Shown here: positions 17,872 through 24,761 of the stretch, piece after piece
Numbering within the stretch: the first letter of the stretch is position 1
Layout of the letters: every line of letters begins with the position of its first letter
From: Pseudorhodoferax sp047601025
GTDB lineage: Bacteria; Pseudomonadota; Gammaproteobacteria; Burkholderiales; Burkholderiaceae_C
DNA: 64,000 bases
Reading direction: 5' to 3'
Assembly (NCBI RefSeq): GCF_047601025.1
Contig: NZ_JASGJZ010000001.1
Location: forward strand, 5,208,001-5,272,000
The notes under the pieces: generated by a model
What the model saw: only the letters and a program-made list of their open reading frames with translations
What the model was told of the DNA's origin: nothing
Databases searched by the model: none
Position numbers and translations under genes: made by a program

Positions 17872-18930
17872 TCAGTGGTTGGTGGATGGACCCGGGGTCT
17901 GCGGCGCCAGGGCCTCGACATCGCGCGGGGTGAGCGGCGCGGCGTCGCCGTCGCGGCGTGCGGCCAGCACGCGCAGCCGGTGGCCGTCGGCGGCGCTCAG
18001 CCAGATGCCGGCGCCGTCGGCCCACAGCCGCTGCCCGGCCGGGGCGCCGCGCGGGGACGCGGCCGCCGGCAGCGTGCGCTCGATGACGATGCGCTGCCCC
18101 CCGATGTCCAGGAAGGCCCCCGGATAGGGCGGCGCCAGCGCCCGCACCAGGTCGTGGATCTGGCGGGCGCTCGCATCGGCCGGGATCCGGCCGTCGGCCG
18201 GCGTGCGGCCGCCGAAGTACCGCCCTGCGGACAGCACCTGCGGCCGCTCCACGATCGAACCGTCGAGGAGCCCGGGCAGGCTGCGCGCCAGCACGATCTC
18301 CGCGGCCACGGTGACCTTGGAGAACACCTCGCGCGCCGTGTCATCGCCCAGGATGGGCACGGCGAACTGGTCGACGATCGGCCCGTTGTCGGGCTTCTCG
18401 TTCATGCGGTGCAGCGTGGCGCCGGTCTCGCGCTCGCCGTGGATGATGGCCCAGTTCACCGGCGCGCGGCCGCGGTAGCGCGGCAGCAGCGAGCCGTGCA
18501 TGTTGAAGGCGCCGCGCCGCGGCAGTTCCAGCCACTGCGGCCCGAGCATCCTGCGGTAGTAGAACGAGAACAGGAAGTCCGGCTGCAGCGCGCGGGCCGC
18601 CGCCAGCAGTTCCGCGCCGTGCGGGTCGTCCGGCATCACGCAGCGCACGCCGTGGTCCGCCGCCAGGGCCGCGACGCTGGCGAACCAGACGTTCTCCCGC
18701 GGGTCGTCGGCATGCGTCACGACCAGCGCGACGTCCACCCCGCCGTCGAGCAGCACCTGCAGGCAGCGCACGCCCACGTCGTGGTAGGCGAACACGACGG
18801 CGCGGGGCGCCGTGTTCACCGGAGTGCCCTCGCCCGTGCGGGCTGCGGTGCGGGCACCTCGGGGCGGCCCGGCGGTGTTCACGGGACGACCTGCGGTGCG
18901 CCCCTCCTCGGGCGGCCGGGCGGGACTCAT
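17872..18930 (-). CDS. arnA: UDP-Ara4N formyltransferase half of ArnA
   Basis: A 352-residue N10-formyl-THF-dependent formyltransferase matching the N-terminal half of ArnA. Catalytic Asn, His and Asp are visible in FNMHGSLLPRYRGRAPVNW and EKPDNGPIVDQ. The ATG at 18930 overlaps the arnC stop (ATGA). The enzyme domain (APRAVVFAYHDVG) begins only about residue 40; the preceding Pro/Arg/Gly-rich stretch is encoded by a GC-rich repeat also found inside the CobN-like gene. A GTG at 18819 with a GAGGG element gives a start without the extension and may be the true one. Confidence 0.9.
   Translation of the reverse strand: MSPARPPEEGRTAGRPVNTAGPPRGARTAARTGEGTPVNTAPRAVVFAYHDVGVRCLQVLLDGGVDVALVVTHADDPRENVWFASVAALAADHGVRCVMPDDPHGAELLAAARALQPDFLFSFYYRRMLGPQWLELPRRGAFNMHGSLLPRYRGRAPVNWAIIHGERETGATLHRMNEKPDNGPIVDQFAVPILGDDTAREVFSKVTVAAEIVLARSLPGLLDGSIVERPQVLSAGRYFGGRTPADGRIPADASARQIHDLVRALAPPYPGAFLDIGGQRIVIERTLPAAASPRGAPAGQRLWADGAGIWLSAADGHRLRVLAARRDGDAAPLTPRDVEALAPQTPGPSTNH
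18855..18874. repeat. Dispersed GC-rich repeat, copy 1 (core)
   Basis: The 14-mer GGGGCGGCCCGGCG and its flank match the copy at 29479-29498 at 19 of 20 positions. The wider repeat-like stretch covers about 18820-18927 and lies between arnC and the recognisable formyltransferase domain, apparently read as a low-complexity N-terminal extension. Confidence 0.55.
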
Positions 18931-19919
18931 GGCCGGCGCTCCAGCACCGCGCGGACCAGGTAGCGCGGCCGGGCGCGCACCTCCTGGTAGATGCGGCCGA
19001 TGTATTCGCCCAGCAAGCCGATGCCGAACAGCGCCAGCCCGATCAGCAGGAACGCCAGCGCGAACAGCGTGAACACGCCGCCCTCCTCCGGCCCGATCAC
19101 CACCCGCCGGACCGCCAGCACCGCGAACAGCAGCCCCGAGAGCAGCGACACCACGATGCCCAGCATCGAGAACGCCTGGAGCGGCACGACGGAAAAGCCG
19201 GTGACCAGGTCGAAGTTCAGCCGGATCAGGCTGTAGAGCGAGTACTTGGACGTTCCGGCGTGCCGGGCCTCGTGCCCGACCACGACTTCCGTCGGATTGC
19301 GCGCGAACTGGTAGGCCAGGGCCGGGATGAAGGTGTTCATCTCGTTGCACTGGTTGATCAGCTGCACCACGTCGCGGCTGTAGCCGCGCATCATCGAGCC
19401 GTGGTCGGTCATGGCGATGCCCGTGAGGCGCAGGCGCAGGCGGTTCATGGCCCGCGACGCCCAGCGGCGCCAGGCGGCATCCTGCCGGTCGCGCCGGATC
19501 GAGCCCACGTAGTCGAAGCCCTGCGCCATCGCCTCGAGCAGCAGGTGGATGTCCTCCGGCGGGTTCTGCAGGTCCGCGTCCAGCGTGACCACGCGCTCGC
19601 CCCGGCAGCGCTCGAACCCGGCCAGGATGGCGCGGTGCTGCCCGAAGTTGCCGTTCAGCATGACCACGCGCACCACGTCCGGCCGCGCCTCGAAATGCTG
19701 GGCCAGGATGGCCGCCGACCGGTCGCGGCTGCCGTCGTCCACGAAGATCGCTTCGTAGCGCAGCGCCAATGCGTCGAGCGCCGGCAGCAGGCGCGCGAAC
19801 AGCGCCTCCAGGCCGGACTCCTCGTTGTAGACCGGGATCACGACGCTGAGCGCCACCGGTCCCTCGCCCTCCCCCTGCGGGGCGAGCAGGGACGGGTCGA
19901 CGTCGTGCATCGCCGTCAC
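18927..19919 (-). CDS. arnC: Undecaprenyl-phosphate Ara4FN transferase
   Basis: A 330-residue family 2 glycosyltransferase that moves formamido-arabinose from UDP to undecaprenyl phosphate. Seen: VALSVVIPVYNEESGLE, FVDDGSRDRS, DADLQNPPED with the DXD-type metal site, GTSKYSLYSL, and two C-terminal transmembrane helices (about 240-300). The GTG start at 19919 overlaps the arnB stop (GTGA) and has an AGGGG Shine-Dalgarno; an ATG three codons later is possible. Confidence 0.93.
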   Translation of the reverse strand: MTAMHDVDPSLLAPQGEGEGPVALSVVIPVYNEESGLEALFARLLPALDALALRYEAIFVDDGSRDRSAAILAQHFEARPDVVRVVMLNGNFGQHRAILAGFERCRGERVVTLDADLQNPPEDIHLLLEAMAQGFDYVGSIRRDRQDAAWRRWASRAMNRLRLRLTGIAMTDHGSMMRGYSRDVVQLINQCNEMNTFIPALAYQFARNPTEVVVGHEARHAGTSKYSLYSLIRLNFDLVTGFSVVPLQAFSMLGIVVSLLSGLLFAVLAVRRVVIGPEEGGVFTLFALAFLLIGLALFGIGLLGEYIGRIYQEVRARPRYLVRAVLERRP

Positions 19920-21061
19920 GGCGCACGCCCCTGGCGCATCTCGCCGACCACCTCGGCGACGGCGCCGCAGACCCGGTCCACGTCGCCGTAGGCCATGCCC
20001 GGAAACAGCGGCAGGGTGACGGTGCGGGCGCCGATGTCCTCCGCCACGGGAAAGTCGCCGATGCCGTGGCCGCGCATCCGGTACAGCTGGAACAGATGGA
20101 TCGCGGGGTAGTGCACGCCGACGCCGATGCCGCGCGCTCGCATCCGCGCGATGAAGTCGCCGCGCCGCGGCGCCAGGTCGCGCGGCAGCAGCGGCTGGAA
20201 CATGTGCCAGTTGCCGTGGCCCTCCGGGTCCTGCGGCGGCAGCTCCAGGCCCAGCGTGCGGTCCCAGGCCGCGAAGTAGCGCGCGGCCAGCCGGCGCCGC
20301 TGCGCCGCCGCCGCGTCGACGTGCCGCAGCTGCCCGAGGCCGATGGCGGCCGCCACGTCGGTCAGGTTGGCCTTCGCCCCCCACTCCTCGACCAGCATGC
20401 CGCCGTCCGGCAGCCGGACGACGCCCTGCAGGCGCAGCTTCTCGCAGCGGCGGGCCTCCTGCTCGTCGTTGAGCACCAGGCAGCCGCCCTCGGCGGTCGT
20501 GAAGTTCTTGTTCGCGTGGAAGCTGAACGACACCAGGTCGCCGAAGCTGCCGATCGCGCGCCCGCCCCAGGACGACCCGAAGGACTGCGCCGCATCCTCG
20601 ACGACGCGCAAGCCGCGGCTGCGGGCCAGCCGGTACAGCCGGTCGCGATCGACCGGAAGGCCCGCCAGGTCCACCGGCATCAGCGCCCGGGTCCGCCGGG
20701 TGATCGCGCGCTCGACATGGCCGAGGTCGATGTTGCGCGTGCCGGGGTCGACGTCGGCGAAGACCGGGGTGGCGCCGACCGCCAGGATCACGTTGGCGGT
20801 CGCCACCCAGCTCAGCGGCGTGGTGACGACTTCGTCGCCCGGCCCGACGCCGGCGAGCCGCAGCCCGAGCTCCAGCGCCGCGGTGCCGGAGCTGAGCAGC
20901 CGCACCGGCCGGCCGCCCCACCGGCGCGAGAGCGCCTGCTCCAGCTCCTGGCACTTGGGGCCGGTGGTGATCCAGCCGGAGCGCAGCACGTCGCCGACCT
21001 CCTCGATCGTGCGCTCGTCGATCGCCGGGCGCGTGAAGGGCAGGAACGGCGGCGCGCTCAC
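19916..21061 (-). CDS. arnB: UDP-Ara4O aminotransferase
   Basis: A 381-residue DegT/DnrJ/EryC1 family PLP aminotransferase making UDP-4-amino-4-deoxy-L-arabinose with glutamate as donor. Seen: SGWITTGPKCQELE, SSGTAALELGL, EDAAQSFGSSW, and the PLP lysine in SFHANKNFTTAEGG. The GTG start at 21061 overlaps the stop of the SMR gene (GTGA). Order and size match ArnB of other L-Ara4N operons. Confidence 0.94.
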   Translation of the reverse strand: MSAPPFLPFTRPAIDERTIEEVGDVLRSGWITTGPKCQELEQALSRRWGGRPVRLLSSGTAALELGLRLAGVGPGDEVVTTPLSWVATANVILAVGATPVFADVDPGTRNIDLGHVERAITRRTRALMPVDLAGLPVDRDRLYRLARSRGLRVVEDAAQSFGSSWGGRAIGSFGDLVSFSFHANKNFTTAEGGCLVLNDEQEARRCEKLRLQGVVRLPDGGMLVEEWGAKANLTDVAAAIGLGQLRHVDAAAAQRRRLAARYFAAWDRTLGLELPPQDPEGHGNWHMFQPLLPRDLAPRRGDFIARMRARGIGVGVHYPAIHLFQLYRMRGHGIGDFPVAEDIGARTVTLPLFPGMAYGDVDRVCGAVAEVVGEMRQGRAP

Positions 21062-21447
21062 GCGGAACTCCCGCTGCGCGCGACCAGGGCCACGCCAAGA
21101 ATGATCACGCCGATACCCAGCCAGCGCTGCATGTTCACGTCCTCTCCGAAAAGCCACCACGCCAGCACGGCGTTGACCACGTAGCCGATGGACAGCATCG
21201 GGTAGGCGACGCTGACCTCCACGCGCGACAGCGCGACGATCCAGACCACCACGCTCACCACGTAGCAGGCCAGCCCGCCGAGGATGGCGGGCTGCAGCGC
21301 CAGGCGGGACGCGGTGCGCAGCGCCTCGGCCAGGCCGCCGGCCAGCCGGATCTCCCCCACGCCGCCGACGCCGGCCTTGAGCAGCAGCTGGGCGGCGGCA
21401 TTGAGCAGCACGCCGCCCAGGATGCAGGCGAAGTCGGCGGGCTTCAT
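21058..21447 (-). CDS. SMR-family Ara4N-lipid flippase subunit (ArnE/ArnF-like)
   Basis: A 129-residue, four-helix small multidrug resistance-like protein. In E. coli ArnE and ArnF together are proposed to flip undecaprenyl-phosphate-Ara4N to the periplasm. Only one such gene is present here, so it may form a homodimer. SVAYPMLSIGYVVNAVLAWWLFGE is the conserved SMR region. Both ends overlap neighbours by 4 nt (ATGA with arnT, GTGA with arnB). Confidence 0.85.
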   Translation of the reverse strand: MKPADFACILGGVLLNAAAQLLLKAGVGGVGEIRLAGGLAEALRTASRLALQPAILGGLACYVVSVVVWIVALSRVEVSVAYPMLSIGYVVNAVLAWWLFGEDVNMQRWLGIGVIILGVALVARSGSSA

Positions 21448-23123
21448 CGGCGCACCACCACGACCCGGCGCGAGTCCTCGAAGATGGCGCGCATGGGGAC
21501 GCCGCGCTGCCGGAGCACCTGCCAGGTGGCGCGGTTCATGTAGGCCGCCGCCTGCGGCAGGGACTGCCACCGGTCGACGAACGCGTCGAGCGTCGGGATC
21601 CAGCGCCCGGGCTCGATCGACTGGCCGAGCGCGAACTCGTCGCGGTAGTCGACCAGCACGACGTGGCGGGCGAGGTAGAACGGCAGGGTCTGGTCGTAGG
21701 AGCGGACGGCGAAGACCGGGTCGTCCGCGCCGATCTCCCGGCGCACGCTGGCCGCCAGCGGCGCGGCGCTCTTGAGCCGGCGGCCGTAGGCGTCGTGCGA
21801 CTGCATGACCAGCGTGATGGCCAGCAGGTGGCCGGCCGCCACGGCCAGCACCGCGGCGGTGGCGCCGCCGCGGCGCAGCTGCCAGGCCGCCACCGCGGCC
21901 GCCGCCAGGAAGACCACCGCTCCGGCCCGGACCGCCCATGCCATCGGCGCCAGGAGTTCCCGCGCATCGCCGGATGCCGTGAACCGCGCGAACTGCGTGG
22001 AAGCGAGCAACAGCAGCCCCCAGAGGACCGCGAGGCCGGCCAGGTGCCGCCCGAGCGCGGCCGGGCTGGCGTCCTGCAGCCGGGCCGTCACCAGCAGCGC
22101 CAGCGCCGGGAACATCGGCAGGATGTACGAGGGCAGCTTGGAGCCCGAGGCGCTGAAGAACACGAAGACGAAGGCGCACCACGCCACCAGGATGTCCTGG
22201 TTGCCGACCCGCGTTCCGCCGGGCGCCGAGCCCGCGGCGCGCCCGAGCCAGGGCAATGCGCCGGTCCAGGGCAGCATGCCGCCCAGCAGGATGGGCACGA
22301 AGTACCACCAGGCGCCGGTCCGCCGATGCACCTCGGAGGTGTAGCGCGCGAAGTGCTCGTGGATGAAGAAGAACCGCGCGAACTCGGGGTTGCGCAGCGA
22401 GACCAGCACGAACCACGGCGCCGTCAACGCCGCGAAGATCAGCAGGCCCGAGCCCCAGTGCATGCCCCGCACCAGCCCCGCGTCGCGGCGCCACACGCTG
22501 ACGATCGCCAGCACGGCCGCGGGGATCACGACGCCCACCAGGCCCTTGCTCAGCACGGCGCCCGCCATGGCCGCCCACGCGAGCCAGATCCAGCGGCGCC
22601 GCACCTGCGGATCGATGGCGGCGTCCCCGTCGGCCAGGAGCACCGCGCACAGCACCAGCGTCAGGAACAGCATCAGCCCCGTGTCGAGCGACAGGAAGTG
22701 GCTATTGGCCGCGATCCAGGTGGTCGAGGCGGCGACCGCGAAGGCGCGGATGCCGGCCTGCCGCCCCCACAGGCGCCAGGCGGTGAACGCGACGGCCAGC
22801 AGCGACAGGAACCCGGCCGTGCCGGGCCACAGCCGCGCCGTGAACTCGGAGACGCCGAACAGCCGGAAGGCGATGCCGCCGATCCAGTACTGGAACGCCG
22901 GCTTCTCGAAATACAGCAGGCCGTTCAGGCGCGGCGTGACCCAGTCCCCGCTGCGGGCCATCTCCCAGGCCAGCGTGGCGTAGCGACCCTCGTCCGGGGT
23001 GATCAGCGCCCGGGTTCCCAGGCTGGCGAACCACAGCAGGCAGACGGCCAGGAACAGCACCGCGAGTAGTGCGGCGCGAGGCTGGCCGGCAGGCGCCGGC
23101 TGGTGGTCTCGATGGGCTCGCAT
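21444..23123 (-). CDS. arnT: Lipid A L-Ara4N transferase
   Basis: A 559-residue GT-C glycosyltransferase of the inner membrane that places L-Ara4N on lipid A phosphates, giving resistance to polymyxin and cationic peptides. ITPDEGRYATLAWEMARSGDWVTPRLNGLLYFEKPAFQYW carries the conserved loop-1 acidic site (read in two overlapping parts); about a dozen hydrophobic helices follow and a soluble periplasmic C-terminus. E. coli ArnT is 550 residues. The ATG at 23123 is only 22 nt from a PmrA-box-like sequence, so the transcript may be leaderless or the start slightly downstream (a GTG at codon 22 is possible). Confidence 0.92.
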   Translation of the reverse strand: MRAHRDHQPAPAGQPRAALLAVLFLAVCLLWFASLGTRALITPDEGRYATLAWEMARSGDWVTPRLNGLLYFEKPAFQYWIGGIAFRLFGVSEFTARLWPGTAGFLSLLAVAFTAWRLWGRQAGIRAFAVAASTTWIAANSHFLSLDTGLMLFLTLVLCAVLLADGDAAIDPQVRRRWIWLAWAAMAGAVLSKGLVGVVIPAAVLAIVSVWRRDAGLVRGMHWGSGLLIFAALTAPWFVLVSLRNPEFARFFFIHEHFARYTSEVHRRTGAWWYFVPILLGGMLPWTGALPWLGRAAGSAPGGTRVGNQDILVAWCAFVFVFFSASGSKLPSYILPMFPALALLVTARLQDASPAALGRHLAGLAVLWGLLLLASTQFARFTASGDARELLAPMAWAVRAGAVVFLAAAAVAAWQLRRGGATAAVLAVAAGHLLAITLVMQSHDAYGRRLKSAAPLAASVRREIGADDPVFAVRSYDQTLPFYLARHVVLVDYRDEFALGQSIEPGRWIPTLDAFVDRWQSLPQAAAYMNRATWQVLRQRGVPMRAIFEDSRRVVVVRR

Positions 23124-23145
23124 GCCGCCAGCATCCGCGGCCGGG

Positions 23146-23162
23146 CTTAAAGAGTGCTTAAT
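23146..23162. promoter_or_regulatory. PmrA box upstream of arnT
   Basis: CTTAAA-GAGTG-CTTAAT (reverse ATTAAG-N5-TTTAAG) fits the enterobacterial PmrA consensus YTTAAK-N5-YTTAAK. It lies in the 83-bp gap between the PAP2 gene and arnT, and such AT-rich hexamers stand out in this GC-rich sequence. Confidence 0.75.
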
Positions 23163-23206
23163 CGCCGGAACATCCTGCGGTGCGGGCGGGCAACGCCCCG
23201 GCACGG

Positions 23207-23884
23207 CTAGCGCTGGCCCCGCCATGCCGAGAACGCGGCATCCATGGCCCAGCCGACGATGGCGCAGACGCACGCGGCCCACAGCGTGTGGCTCATGAAG
23301 TGGGCACCGCGCAGCTGCTGCACCAGGCCCAGCGCCAAGCCGCCGAGCAGGGACGCCGCGAGCCACCCGCGCGCGAACCGCGGGAGGTCGCGCCGCAGCG
23401 CGAACCACCCGGCGACGTAGGCGAAGCCCGCGCTGGCATGGCCGGCCGGGAAGCAGCGGCCCGACCCGCCGTCGTCGACGAACCAGCCGGTCCAATGCGA
23501 CTGGTAGCGCGCGATGCCGCCGAACTCGGCCAGGCCCCAGGGACAGCTGGTATGGCTGGACGACTTGATCAGGGCCACCACCGCCGGCGCCAGCAGGCTG
23601 GAGACCGCCAGCTGCAGGCGCCGCTCGAACGGCAGCCGCCTGAGCGGGCCGAACGGCCAGGCCACGCCGACGACCAGCGCGCAGCCCAGCGCCCACGCCA
23701 GCCAGCGCGCGCCGTCGTACAGCACGCGGCGCAGCCACCAGTCCTCGCGCAGCGCGAAGCCTGCCGGCGATCCCATGCGCTGCGCCAGCGCCAGGTCGAG
23801 TCCGGACAGGTCCCAGGCCACGGCGACGGCTACCAGCAGCAGGGTCAGGGCGAGCGGAGCTTTCCAGGGCGAACGGGCAGGCAT
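23207..23884 (-). CDS. PAP2-family membrane phosphatase
   Basis: A 225-residue membrane protein with about six helices and a degenerate PAP2 triad: Lys in IKSSSHTSCPWGL, GRCFPAGHASAGF and RGAHFMSHTLWAA. PAP2 enzymes in such positions remove lipid A 1-phosphate or recycle undecaprenyl pyrophosphate; either fits a lipid A modification locus. The ATG at 23884 is preferred to a GTG at 23911, which falls inside the PmrA box. It is first in the arn direction, with a PmrA box on each side. Confidence 0.82.
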   Translation of the reverse strand: MPARSPWKAPLALTLLLVAVAVAWDLSGLDLALAQRMGSPAGFALREDWWLRRVLYDGARWLAWALGCALVVGVAWPFGPLRRLPFERRLQLAVSSLLAPAVVALIKSSSHTSCPWGLAEFGGIARYQSHWTGWFVDDGGSGRCFPAGHASAGFAYVAGWFALRRDLPRFARGWLAASLLGGLALGLVQQLRGAHFMSHTLWAACVCAIVGWAMDAAFSAWRGQR

Positions 23885-23910
23885 GGCGGGCGCCAGCCTC
23901 GGCCGCCCCA

Positions 23911-23927
23911 CTTAAGACGCGCTTAAG
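23911..23927. promoter_or_regulatory. PmrA box between PAP2 and response-regulator genes
   Basis: CTTAAG-ACGCG-CTTAAG is an exact two-half-site PmrA box. Each half is palindromic, so it can serve both the leftward PAP2/arn transcript and the rightward regulator gene. It implies autoregulation by the adjacent PmrA-like protein. Confidence 0.8.
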
Positions 23928-23949
23928 CGCCCCCCGGGGAAATCACGGG

Positions 23950-24636
23950 ATGCGCGCACTGGTTGTGGAAGACGATGCGGGGATTGCACAGGGCCTGTCC
24001 GCCATCCTGGGACAGAACGGCTGGGCCGTGGAATGGGCGCCGGGCCTGTCCCAGGCCTGGACCGCGCTGCGGGCCGCGCCGTTCCACGCGGTCCTGCTGG
24101 ACCTCGGCCTGCCCGGCGGCGACGGATCGTCGTTGCTGAAGCAGCTGCGGCTGTCGCCGGCGGGCCGGCTGCCCGATCCGGCCACGCCCGTCCTGGTGAT
24201 GACGGCCCGCGACCAGTTGCCCGCACGGATCGAGGCCCTGGACCTGGGCGCCGACGACTACCTGATCAAGCCGTTCGACGGGCTGGAGCTGGCGGCGCGG
24301 ATGCGCGCCGTGTGCCGCCGCGCCGCCGGCCGCCCGCAGCCGGTGCTGCGGTACGGGCGCCTCGAACTGGAGCCGGCGCGGCGCCAGGTGCGCATCGGCG
24401 GGGAGCCGGTGGACCTGTCCGCGCGCGAGTTCGGCGTGCTGCTGGCGCTGCTGGAAGCCAGCCCCGGGGTGCTGTCCCGCCAGCAGATCGAGGCGCGCCT
24501 GTACCGCTGGGACCAGGTGCTGGAAAGCAACGCGATCGAGGTCTACGTGCACCACCTGCGCAGGAAGCTCGGCGAAGGCCTGATCCACACGGTGCGCGGC
24601 GTCGGCTACTGCGTGCCGCAGGACACGGGGCCGTGA
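23950..24636 (+). CDS. pmrA: OmpR-family response regulator, PmrA-like
   Basis: A 228-residue two-component regulator. The receiver domain (1-120) has acidic pocket EDD (8-10), phospho-acceptor Asp in LLDLGLPGGDG, and Lys in DDYLIKPFDG. The winged helix (about 125-222) ends with LESNAIEVYVHHLRRKLG and HTVRGVGYCV. Two PmrA boxes flank the adjoining operon, supporting PmrA function. No sensor kinase follows: within 103 bp the convergent TonB gene ends. Phosphorylation must come from an unlinked kinase. Confidence 0.9.
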   Translation: MRALVVEDDAGIAQGLSAILGQNGWAVEWAPGLSQAWTALRAAPFHAVLLDLGLPGGDGSSLLKQLRLSPAGRLPDPATPVLVMTARDQLPARIEALDLGADDYLIKPFDGLELAARMRAVCRRAAGRPQPVLRYGRLELEPARRQVRIGGEPVDLSAREFGVLLALLEASPGVLSRQQIEARLYRWDQVLESNAIEVYVHHLRRKLGEGLIHTVRGVGYCVPQDTGP

Positions 24637-24761
24637 CGCGCCGCCCGCCGCCGGCACGGCGAGCGGCCGGCCGGGACGCCCGGCGCGCCGGTGCCTGTCC
24701 GGGCCGCCTGCAGGTTCGCCGGCGGCCGCGCGGGCGTTTCAGAAGTCCACCCGCAGGCTGA
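24633..24761 (+). pseudogene. Possible remnant of a pmrB kinase start
   Basis: A GTG overlaps the regulator's stop (GTGA), the usual coupling of a response regulator and its kinase gene. The frame begins VTRRPPPARR, a plausible cytoplasmic N-terminus, but after 42 codons of Arg/Pro-rich sequence it stops inside the 3' end of the convergent TonB gene, with no membrane, HAMP or histidine motifs. It could be the scar of a deleted pmrB or chance. Confidence 0.2.
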
